A stretch of DNA of 64,000 nt from Phallus indusiatus (lineage: Eukaryota; Basidiomycota; Agaricomycetes; Phallales; Phallaceae): contig JAQFWX010000041.1 in assembly GCA_027605045.1 (NCBI GenBank), forward strand, positions 310,001 through 374,000. Direction: 5' to 3'. The number at the start of each line of letters is the position of its first letter. Positions within the stretch are counted from its first letter, which is position 1. A program made the position numbers and the translations under genes. Positions 31,125 through 40,781 of the stretch are shown in pieces. The notes beneath the pieces were generated by a model. It did no database searches, was not told where the DNA came from, and saw only the letters and a program-made list of their open reading frames with translations.

Positions 31125-31297
31125 GCACTGACTGACACGAGTCACAATTTACTACTTTGGATACTATAGGTTTAAACTTAGACGCCGGGCAGCAGCATAT
31201 TTATGAAGCCTATGTATTCTTGGCATGCTATTAATGCCCTCTTTTTATTGCCTATGCGGAGCATAACATAAATGACATGGATGCAGTATGTGCTAGA

Positions 31298-31942
31298 TTA
31301 GTAGACATATCCCAAAATTTTTCCACCAACGTTTTTCCGTCTCGCCTCTTCGTGGTCTAAGATACCGGAAGATGTGGTCTAAAGAAATAAAAAATGGTTG
31401 ACCATTAAAAGTCTGGTCTGTATAATGACATTGCAGAGAGATAGCTCACCAAGATGATATAACCGAACCCACGAGAAGGGAGGAGCAAGTTAACCCACTT
31501 CTCAAGTTGGCCTACTTGGACGTTATACCGGGGCGATATTACGGCTGCTTTGTTGAGACGTCCGTTAAGTTGAACTACAATTTTTCCGGCACGGTGATCA
31601 TCGATGATTTCGAATTCGCCGATATAACCTGTGAAGTGAATCTCAATACGTTTTATCAATGAAACAGAGACTGGGTTTTCTAACGCACCGTGTCTTTGCA
31701 TTACTGACAAGAACTTGACAACAACCTTCGACGACGGCCGAACAAGGACTTGCCGTTTACCACGACGTTCAGCGTTGACCAAGCTGTTCTAATAATTGGG
31801 ACGTCAAGTTGATCAAAGTTATTCTGGAGCAAAATTTGGCAGAGCAGGTACATACAAGGCAATCATTCTTCACAAATCAAGATTAAACGTGCTGTTCAAC
31901 AGATAGAATACGAGCACTTACGAGCACCGATGTTCGAACCAT
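31298..31942 (-). CDS. RPS22: 40S ribosomal protein uS8 (S22/S15a)
   Basis: The ATG at 31942 opens a 21-bp first exon (M-V-R-T-S-V-L), followed by a very short second exon (N-D-C-L) and a third starting near 31785 ([10 protein letters not shown]). The family signature continues K-R-Q-V-L-V-R-P-S, then [22 protein letters not shown] and the C-terminus H-E-E-A-R-R-K ... G-K-I-L-G-Y. Four introns; the one inside R-H-G-Y-I is 55 bp. The protein is about 130 residues, the usual length. It binds 18S rRNA in the small subunit. It is divergent with eS17. Confidence 0.93.
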
Positions 31943-32144
31943 GCTGAGTTATTATTTTTGAGGGTAATCTTCTGTACCACAGGAATTGTACTGGAGCGAC
32001 GTACGTTGACGGGAGAGTATGTGGGCGCTAAAACTGTGTTACGTAAACTTTACAGTTGCTCGTTCACAGTTTGTCTCCGCTTCGAATTGACAAAGCACAC
32101 GCATTATCGTCCTCCTAGACTAACCTTCCACAGCAGCAGCAACA
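31943..32144. promoter_or_regulatory. Shared divergent promoter of uS8 and eS17
   Basis: The start codons are about 200 bp apart, back to back. The interval includes a palindrome-like ACGTACGT near 31999 and pyrimidine-rich stretches next to eS17 (GTCCTCCTAGACTAACC), as is common upstream of fungal ribosomal protein genes. Shared control of two small-subunit proteins is inferred from the layout. Confidence 0.6.
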
Positions 32145-32832
32145 ATGGTATGTTAAAAAATTGCATCTTTACGCAAGTAACATTTGGTTTTAACACCTTG
32201 AAAGGGCCGAGTTCGCACAAAGACCACCAAGAGAGCTTCCCGTGTTCTCATCGAAAAATAGTGAGTATTGATTAACTGTACTATACACAACAAGTTCAAT
32301 AACACCATGGCGATAATTTAGCTATCCCCGTCTCACCCTCGACTTCCACACGAACAAGCGAATTATCGATGAAGTTGTGCGTTCAAAAATTTCCCATTTC
32401 CATTCTTCGCAGGTTGCTCATGAAGTCGACATTTGTTTAGGCTGTCGTTCCTTCGAAACGTTTGCGCAACAAGGTCGCAGGCTTCACCACCCACTTGATG
32501 AAGCGTATTCAAAAAGGTCCCGTTCGCGGTATCTCCTTCAAATTACAAGAGGAAGAACGTGAGCGCAAAGACAACTATGTCCCCGAAATCTCTGCCCTCG
32601 ACACCAGCGCTGGTCTGGAGGTCGATAAAGAAACACAGGTACGACAACTTGTCCTGATTGTAATAATACTCCTTTTATTTAACGTTATTTCTAGGAATTG
32701 CTTCATCACTTGAAGTTCGATTCCATTCCAGTTACTGTAGTTGCGCCGACACCGGCTGTTCCTGCCTTCCAGTCTCGGGGCCCTCGAGGCGAAGGTCGCG
32801 GAGGAAAAACTGTACCCGGATCTGGTCGATGA
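32145..32832 (+). CDS. RPS17: 40S ribosomal protein eS17
   Basis: Exons: 32145-32147 (the ATG alone), 32205-32260, 32322-32376, 32441-32638 and 32695-32832, giving 149 residues. It reads [13 protein letters not shown], then [27 protein letters not shown] and Y-V-P-E-I-S-A-L, all hallmarks of eS17. The C-terminus is a short Gly/Arg-rich tail. All junctions have GT-AG ends and matching phases. The start codon is the complete first exon, so splicing of the first intron is required for any correct product. Confidence 0.95.
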
Positions 32833-33207
32833 ATTTTACATCGTGCTACTACCTGAGACTGGTTTGGTCAATGATATAAAACCGAGATTGTAGTTATGTC
32901 ATATCAAGACCTATGCCTTATGAAAATTCATGCACTATGTAATATTTTCCGATAATTTAGTGTTTTGAATTAAAAATCAACTGCTTTTTTTCTGAGCGGA
33001 TGAAATGTACGGGAGTTCGATGCTTAGTATGTACTTTAATGATAACAACAGCTGTTTGGCGCAAACGAAAGAGGAACTGTGTTCCCGATGCACTCAGCTC
33101 TTTAATATTTATGGGACACCGAACTACAATCAAATTTCGGGAAATGAGTAAGCTCGCTGAGGATGCGAGGCCCGACGGGTACGAAATAGGTCACGTCTGG
33201 AACCTTC
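32833..33207. other. Intergenic stretch between eS17 and the Nca2-like gene
   Basis: 375 bp, AT-rich, with no convincing gene. It should contain the 3' end of eS17 mRNA and the promoter of the next gene. Confidence 0.5.
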
Positions 33208-35312
33208 ATGTCGTCATCGCCCATACCACCAACAAGTCCATCGACAATAGAGAGACTACGTGAGCTTTGCATACGACTTGAAGCAGGACAAGATGTCGAG
33301 AACCAGGCCATCCAATTCATAGAAGAAAACTTTACGCATGCAGAAGCTAGAGCTGACCCAGATCTTGAATTCGAGGCCAATGCGCTGTTGTCCTTGTTGA
33401 CAGCTAGGCTATACACACGCATTACGCACAGCTACTTGAATGAAGCGATGAAAGCAGAAGACGAGGCATATTGGTGGTCATCTTTGGAACAATCTTCCAA
33501 CTTGGATTTGGCGTGGTATTTACTCCAAAGTAAGTCTTTCTCCCTGTACCACTAGTACTATGTATCCTTCCGCTGACGTCAAAAGCAAGCCCTTCCATAC
33601 CGTCTCTGTCGATTATCAACTGCTTTGCGCGAAAGGACCTCACATAGTACTGGTATTACCTTCTTGACAACATTCTTCCCGCATCTTTCGTTGCGCAAGG
33701 TCCGATACTTGTCCCTGAGTCCATTTCAGCATCTCAGAAACGAGTGCTCAACCCATCGCGAGGCTCTTGAAATCCTACGTGATGATACGGCAGAGCGACT
33801 GGGGAAACTTGTCTCTCTTCGGTCTGCGTACAGTCAATCAAACTTGAGCTCCAGTCTCCCCACGATATTCTCAATTACAAACGATAGATTCGCCCAAGAG
33901 GATGATAGCCCTCCAAACGAAAAGTCTACATCAACATCCCAAATCTCGATTAAGGCGCAAGCGTTGGCTTATCTTTCCCAAAAACAAACGGCGCAGAAAA
34001 CTATCTTCGTCTCTGTTTTTACGCCTCATTTAAGACCTTCCGTGTTGACACTTACATGGCCCAAATTCATTCTGGTGCCCTCAATCACCTTCTTTCTTTT
34101 TCGTTTGGTTTACGCTCCGGGATCATCTACTACATCAACGTACACGATGCTCAAGACAACCTTCTTCCAGATACAGAGTACGGCGATCGGGTTCTGGAGG
34201 AATTACCTTCTCGAGCCACTACGTGAAATCCTCGATACTATGAGGACGGGCGAAAATGAGTCAACTCGACTTGTAAATCCGCACGGGGTACAGGCTGACA
34301 TTGATGTAAGTCTGAGCTGGTGCATAAAGAGACAATACTGACAGAACAATGTAGTCCCTTCACCGCATGGCCATCTCATTAACGCAAGATAAATACGGGG
34401 GTTCGTCTTATTCCCCACAAGCAAAAACGTCGGCTCTGGATGAATTGACAGCTCAGATACTATCCGGCGACCTTACTCCAGTTCTTAAAATATATGAAAA
34501 CGACCTTCGGTCTCCTTTTCGGTCTGCTTTAACAGGGTCTCTCATTCGATCTTTGTTAGTACAAGTCCAAAGAATGAAGGTTGTTCAAAATTGTCTATCC
34601 TTGTTTATATTCTGAGTAATATCTCGTGATTTAGGTCGATCTCTCGACGACGCTCCAATCTTTGGACAAGCTCTTGCACTCTCAAGCATTAACATTTGCT
34701 CTTGTTGGTGTTGCGCCATCACTCGTCATAACATATGCATTAATTTCGACCTTGCGTACGTTTATAATCGGTGCAAATCATCGAGCAAGGTTTGGAGGGC
34801 GCGGCACTAGGAGAGGAGTCTGGAGTGTTATGCGGTACGTCTGAATGAAACTGCCCTTCATTAGCTGCTGAAACGATTATCATTTTAGGCGGATTGAAAG
34901 AATTCTTCTCTATTCTGCAACCCTGCCGCCAACCAGTTCTCAAAATTCTCAAGACACAACGGAAGTAGTCCACGATTCACAAAACGCCCTTCCTCCTCTT
35001 TCTCAAGGACTTTTGCTCATCTCTCTCACACATTTGCGCACCTTTGCACATTCACATCTTCCTCATCACTCATCTCGAGGCTCAAAGACTCAGTCGGGCC
35101 AAACCGACAGACAGTTTGGTTCTGTGTCTGCGGCTGATGCTCAAAAACACGGTCACAGTACCGAACAAAATATGCGCGCAGCTTTTCTTTCTGACGTGGA
35201 TGATCTATCTAATCCTATTCTTGGTCGCGATGCAAAGTTGAGAGTGGTGGATCGGATGTGGAGAAGCTGGGGGGTAATTTTAGGTTGGGGAGAAGTGGGC
35301 GGCGGCATTTGA
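33208..35312 (+). CDS. NCA2: Nca2-like mitochondrial protein
   Basis: Exon 1 starts at 33208 and ends with W-Y-L-L-Q near 33530. The second exon begins L-P-Y-R-L-C-R-L. A long exon to about 34306 holds L-R-N-E-C and D-T-A-E-R-L-G-K-L, a hydrophobic stretch (F-I-L-V-P-S-I-T-F-F-L-F) and the conserved P-L-R-E-I-L-D-T segment. The following exons carry S-L-H-R-M-A-I-S-L-T-Q-D and a second membrane segment (F-A-L-V-G-V-A-P-S-L-V-I-T-Y). It ends W-G-E-V-G-G-G-I. In yeast, Nca2 is a mitochondrial protein affecting synthesis of ATP synthase subunits 6 and 8. The assignment rests on the R-E-I-L-D-T to membrane-segment pattern and the N-terminal W-Y-L-L-Q region. Confidence 0.78.
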
Positions 35313-35471
35313 GATCTGAGCCCTGAGCTTTCGAAAACGTGAGCAATACACTCTCTTTGCAAGGTATATCGATGAAAAACCACCAAATGCAAGAATATCT
35401 AGTTTACACTTCTAAGTAGTTTTTCGAACGACGTCTCCGTTGTGTTGTGGGTAAGGTCTGCTGCTTATCAT

Positions 35472-35548
35472 TGGAGAGATTTCACGAATCCACGATTTCT
35501 CGGCAATATGAAATGTAATTGAAATCCCGCATTTGTCACACGTTTCCG
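35472..35548 (+). repeat. Left copy of a 70-77 bp inverted repeat
   Basis: It runs from TGGAGAGATTTCACG to CACACGTTTCCG. The reverse complement recurs at 47405-47473, differing mainly by an 8-bp block (AATCCACG) present only here. Element D was inserted between the two copies. Confidence 0.85.
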
Positions 35549-35825
35549 CGAAGGTGCCGGCACGGCATCACCGTCACACCGGGACACATTGGTGGACATA
35601 GGTGGACATGTAGTTATTGTGACGGAATTTGGTGCAATGAATTCGGATGTTTTAGGTGTTGGAATATGAGTTACTCCTGTATATAGTACTAGTCACGGCG
35701 CTTATATAGACTACACCTTCGTGTCCGCTACTTCATCGTCCTGGGATTCCAACATTAGGTATGTCCTCTTGACTTATATAAACTAAGCATTTTTTTCATC
35801 TTTCCATTGAACATTAACAGGCTAT

Positions 35826-36096
35826 ATGCTAACAACGCTGGGTGATAAAAATTCTCTTGCGAACACCAAGAAGATTATAAGTGGTTTTTTCCTATATACC
35901 CGGCTCCAAAAGAATCAATTCACGAGGTGGCTCCTGCTTCAACTGCGGGTTCAAACTGATGCTATAGTATGTCGCCAGTAATGTTATCTGCCAACAATAG
36001 ATGACCCGTTTTCAGAGAAAGATATTTGGGAGCATCTCTCCAGAAGACTTGAAGCGCGTCGAGGATGCTATTGTTGCTGCCCGCACCGCTGTCTAG
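35826..36096 (+). CDS. Possible small gene, 73 residues, unknown
   Basis: Exon 1 (35826-35966) and exon 2 (36016-36096) join in phase 0 over a 49-bp intron with GTATGT donor and TTTTCAG acceptor. Upstream, a TATA-like TTATATAG (near 35703) is followed by a well-formed 5' leader intron (GTATGT near 35758 to ACAG at 35820). The product has a basic, hydrophobic middle (R-W-L-L-L-Q-L) and an amphipathic C-terminal helix (S-P-E-D-L-K-R-V-E-D-A). I do not recognise the family. The clean splice signals are the main support. Confidence 0.35.
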
Positions 36097-36880
36097 GGTC
36101 CTATGATTCACCATGGAAAACCAACAGAAAAATGTCGCAAATGGTGCCGCATAAAATTGAGTTCTCGTACATCGTTATTTTTCTTTCTTCACAACCATCC
36201 CCCTCCCCTTTACATTCCTCCCAAGTCCCGCCGAATCCTCAAATCTTCAGAATCCTTAGCGCTCAGTACCCCTCTCTTAACAACCCATTATACAGCTCAA
36301 TATCCCCTTCTTCAAGTATTAACCCCCCACACTTATTTTCTCCCGGTCTGTATAAATTCTCAGGTTGATAGTTTTCAAGTTGTATGCATAGACAAATGAA
36401 TAGAGTTCGATTATAAGAATATTCGTCGTGCGAGAGCGAAAGCTAAGCAGTAAGAATTTTTGATCAAGTAGTCGAAGTTTTATCTTCGAAGCTGAGAGAG
36501 CCAAGGACACGAATAATTGGCTATAATTGGTTGATTTAGCGACGAAGTCGCTCCGTCGCTAAATTAATAGTCGCAAGCGAGTTTGATGAGATTTGAGAAT
36601 AGAAAGAGATCCCCCGAAGATTTGCACAACTGATGATTAATTTAAAGGGATTCTGCAACTTATATAGGTCGCGAGAAATACATTCTAGAGGAGGCGGTAC
36701 TCGGCTAGAGTGGCCACAGTCCGGTTCTTGAACCAAACTGAGCCGATTACTTGGTTTGGTTTGGTCTTATAAACGGTTCGGTTGGTGGTTTGGAAATTTG
36801 ATAACCGATAGAAACATTTCAAACCGATTTACATATTGCTATATAGCTGTCAAAATTATTGCCAGGGTATATGCATCCAC
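36097..36880. other. Intergenic stretch left of element D
   Basis: No gene recognised. It contains a CT-rich patch (36170-36240), a perfect stem-loop with an 11-bp stem and 9-nt loop at 36534-36564 (ATTTAGCGACG / CGTCGCTAAAT), and a GGTTTGG/GGTTCGG low-complexity stretch at about 36750-36800. Confidence 0.6.
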
Positions 36881-36885
36881 CAGGA

Positions 36886-37205
36886 TGTAACGGATCCACC
36901 GTATGCGGTGGATTGAGTATATGCCACTTGGGCATATGCAGAGGGCTTCGCCCTCTGCAGTAATTACTATTAGTACTTCTAATAATAGAGGCGCTTAGCG
37001 CCTCTGGCTCGCCGTGACGCGGCGAGCCATTATGTAATAACTATACATTAGTAGTAGCTACGCGCGTGCTGATTCAGCACGCGCATTTTGTTTTACACCA
37101 TAAAAAATACAGCACCCTTGGTCTGTTATTCGTGGTGTGAAACTACAGCGTGATAAAATTTGTGTACCGTACGTGGTACACTATAAAAAGTAACGAAACG
37201 TTACA
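36886..37205 (+). repeat. Element D 5' LTR (320 bp) with a row of perfect hairpins
   Basis: It starts TGTAACGG and ends CGAAACGTTACA. Perfect stem-loops follow each other: 7 bp at 36894-36913, 7 bp at 36919-36937, 9 bp at 36938-36958, 8 bp at 36987-37005, 9 bp at 37006-37028 and 11 bp at 37062-37084. A TATA-like CTATAAAAAG lies near 37182. The region just inside the LTR (TCTTTTTTAACACC) shows no primer site that I recognise. Confidence 0.95.
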
Positions 37206-37290
37206 TCTTTTTTAACACCAAAGGCGTTAAAAACAACCCGCCGCTGTATTAAGCAAGCGAAATTAACCCTTCCTATTGCAGGAGGATTCA

Positions 37291-40200
37291 ATGGCTCCTA
37301 CTACCAGGAGTCAGAGTGCACCAGATCGTGGTACACCTGATTCCAATCAGCCTGACCCACCCGGGCCAGTGCAAACCGAAAATCCCGACCCGTCTAGGGA
37401 AGGAACCCTCGAAGGAGAGTCATCCACATGGGAGAGAGTGGATGCACCTACCCAAAATCCCACTCGTCCTGCGTCGCAGACGATGGACCATCAGCCCCAA
37501 CTTGCTGATGAAGAAGATGAGGACGTAAAGTCCATAGCATCTGGTCGCTCCAGACTTAGCGTTAGGAGCGACAGGTCCATCCGAAGGGATGAGGCCATGA
37601 ACGCTGTTCACGCATCGTTGCTCGATGGCGTGAGGAACGGGAATATGTCCCCGTCAGAACTGCAGAGACTAGCTCGATTAATCGAAAACGTCAACGCAGG
37701 AGTTGAAAACCCCGAGCCAGAGCCTGTTACCACGGGCACTGATAGGGACCAAGTCAGGACAACAGACTTGTCTCCTGAAGCAGAGCCTGCACGAGCACGC
37801 TCTGACAAAGGAAAAAGCAGAGCGGTAGATCCGCCTGCATCAGGTACTGGATCTACTCGTCCTAGACCAGCAGGGCCGACGAGTCGCCTTGCATATCAAT
37901 TCACAAACCCAGCCCCACAAGCTAGGTTTGTTACACCGACGGGACCGACATATGCCAGTCCGTCACCAGCGACAGCTGGTAATTCCCAATCCCCTGAGCC
38001 TGCACCAACAGGCACCAGACAACGTTCTCAGAACGTTACCCCAGGACCGAGTACGCGTCCTGATAGACCTCCTACTCAAGGAGCTACGGCATATACAGCT
38101 CCTAGAAACCCCGGCCCCGAAATAGAGGCTGGCAGAGAAACAGTGAGACGAATGCACCGTTTCACAAGACAACCGCCTCACGAGTCTGACGCGGTTGGTG
38201 ACTATATCGATACCGAGATAGCCACGCGACTGGTGAACCAGTCGCGAAATGGAGCACCCCCACGAGAGGATGCTGAAGTGGTCGCCCAAGCTGCCCTCGA
38301 ATACCAGAGGATAGCAAGGCTACTCTCCGACAGAGCAATCCGTACGCATGCACGGGCTGTGGAGACGGCCACTAACGCGCTCGAGGAAGCTGTAGCAGGC
38401 TCTCTCGAGACTGACACTCCCAACGAGCAGCAAATGCGGATCATCCAAGATAGGATCCGCATCGCGAGGGACGCGCGTATGAACGCAGTCCGCCATGCTC
38501 GTGTGCTTGAAGGTGGCTATAATGCCATCACTGGCGATAGGATCCCATCGCCAGACCCAGCCACAAGCTCAAGTCGTCCAGACGACAGAGCATCACCCCC
38601 TGGCAGACAACTGCCAAGGCATAGTGCCGAGCCCAATGGGCAGAGGCAAGCATCTGCTAACCCAGCAGAAGCACCACGTATCGATCCATATGATGGATAC
38701 GCTCGTCGACCACAGTATGGCGAGGATCTCCGCGCCACACCGTTCGATGAGGAACGTGTTGAAAGGTTTGACCCTTTCAACGACGACGCCCCAGTACTTG
38801 AGGGCGTCATAGCCATGGTTCAAGAAGCCCTGATTGCAAACTGTTAGGGCTACTCAGCTCAGGCTAGAGGGAGGGGATCCTAAGATAATATATTGCGGAA
38901 AACACTAACTACTCACCTAGAGGGAGGGGATCCTAAGAGAACAAGCTTAGGGACCCTCACTCTAGGGACAGTGACTATATACATGAAAAACGATAGCGCG
39001 GCGTGCGGCCCTGACACAACTAAGTGCTAGGCGCCCGAACCGAACCTAAGCGACGTGATGTCACGGGCATCACGCCGAGTACGAGCGCGCGACGCGCGCG
39101 AGTAAAGAAAGTGAAATAGAGGCAGAACGAGGAAACGGAAAATGGAAGTAATGGACGGGAAATGTAAATGAAATAGAAATAAACATATACCGATGATAAT
39201 AAATAAGGAAAGTAAGGGGACGCGGTAGCGTACCCTGACACAAACAGGGATATGATGCCAGGCAACTCGCCCCTTGTGAAAGCAGGAGCGAAGATAGGGC
39301 TCCCGCCCACATATAGCGGCTCGTCCAGAGCCGAGGACTTCGACAACTTTGTGTCGGGTCTGTTACGCTGGCTACGCGTAAACCACCTGCTTGGAGAAGT
39401 CAGCCAAGCAGAGCAACTCTCCTTTCTAGGCATGCGCCTAGAAGGGTTGGCACAAGAGTGGTTCACCCAGAACGTGGAACGAGGTACTCGTCCCATGCAT
39501 GAGTGGACCCTAGTCCCCGCTTTACGGAGACTACACGAACGATTCCTCCCACCCCACTCGAGAAGTGAGGTGGCGATCCAGTTCGAACGCGAACGGCAAG
39601 GATCGCACTCTGTACACGAATACATGAGTGCGTTACTCACGCTAGCCAACAGACTAGCGCACCCTCCTGATGATTATACATTCAGGAGGAGGTTCCTTGA
39701 TGGGCTGAACCACAGCCTCGCCGCTGAAGTAGCATTCAGAGGCGGTAGTCCTGAGCAGATGTCTGCTAAGGAACTTCTTGCACTCGCCATCCAAGTAGAG
39801 GAGGCGTTCAAGAAGCGGAGGTCGATAACGGCCTCCCAAGGGAGCACTACTCGTCCAACGGGTAGTAGTGGCAGTAGTGGCAGCAGCAGCAGCCACACCA
39901 ACTTGGCCAGACAAGCGCATTCAAACAATATGCGCTTGAACCAGAGGAACCACGGTCCCTCTGCGCGTCCTCATGAGACGCGAACTAATGGCAATTCCCC
40001 ATTGGGGAATCGCCCCTCGAGCTCATCAAGCTCGAGAAATCATAACTCGCAGCCCGCTAGGACTGCCCCAACTAGTACGAACAATCGCACTAGCACTACC
40101 CCTCCCACGTGTTTCAACTGTGGGCAGGTGGGACATTACAGAAATGCGTGCCCCAGACTGAGACAGGTACGAGCCAATGTGGGTCGTATCGAAGAGGTTG

Positions 40201-40781
40201 AAGAGACCTCTGGCGAGACATCGAACGATGCCCCGCAGGAGAACGTGGAAGACCCCACAGCTGAACAAGCTGTGGAGGAAGAGGTGGCCCAAGACGAGCC
40301 CACCAACGACCCCGTCGAGGACGACGAGGGCATCCAATACCAATGGGACGATGATGACAATGGTCCCAGTGTATACATGCTCCTCACAATTGGTGACGAG
40401 TATGAGGAGCGCAGACTGCACTTCGCGGTCCACAAGTCATCGCCATTGGATGACAATGAGTCCTCGCTCGCTACGAGCAAGGAACCACTCTATGACCATA
40501 CGGCTAGAGTGAGCTCTCGTGCCCCAACACGAGACAGAAACGCATCGAGACCCATTGAGGGTTTCTGGCCAGTTAATGGCCAATTGGCTCACTGCCTAGT
40601 CGACAGTGGATGCCAGGGGATGATCATGTCCCCTCATTTCTCTCTTGCCACCGGGGCAAGAACCTTCAAGCTCGACAAACCTGTCGTGCTGCAGCTGGCC
40701 GTTAAGGGCAGCAAGTCTTCCATCCAGTATGGAACGTACACCCGAATCCAATTGAGGTATCGATGTCCAAGAGTACTTTGA
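37291..40781 (+). pseudogene. Element D gag and start of protease, interrupted by a solo LTR
   Basis: The ATG at 37291 opens a long N-terminal part, low in complexity and rich in Pro, Thr, Arg and Asp. A Gag-like core runs from about 39250 (R-W-L-R-V-N-H-L, L-G-M-R-L-E-G-L-A-Q-E-W). Then comes a CCHC zinc knuckle (C-F-N-C-G-Q-V-G-H ... A-C) near 40108-40150, an acidic stretch, and the protease motif (V-D-S-G-C-Q-G) near 40600. Removal of the solo LTR (38842-39240) plus one CAAAC restores one continuous frame. The frame then breaks near 40752-40760, where the A copy reads straight through. Gag and pol would otherwise be one continuous polyprotein. Confidence 0.9.
38842..39240. mobile_element. 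Solo LTR of the B-related family (399 bp) in element D gag
   Basis: It starts TGTTAGGG and ends CCCTGACA, flanked by CAAAC (38837-38841 and 39241-39245). It is the reverse orientation of the family at 17203 and 19269 and has the same two internal direct repeats. The gag frame is continuous across the empty site. Confidence 0.94.

Noticed and set aside
33000..33263. 87-codon ORF upstream of the Nca2-like gene
   Set aside because: It overlaps the Nca2 start in another frame, has no recognisable domain and no join to other exons.
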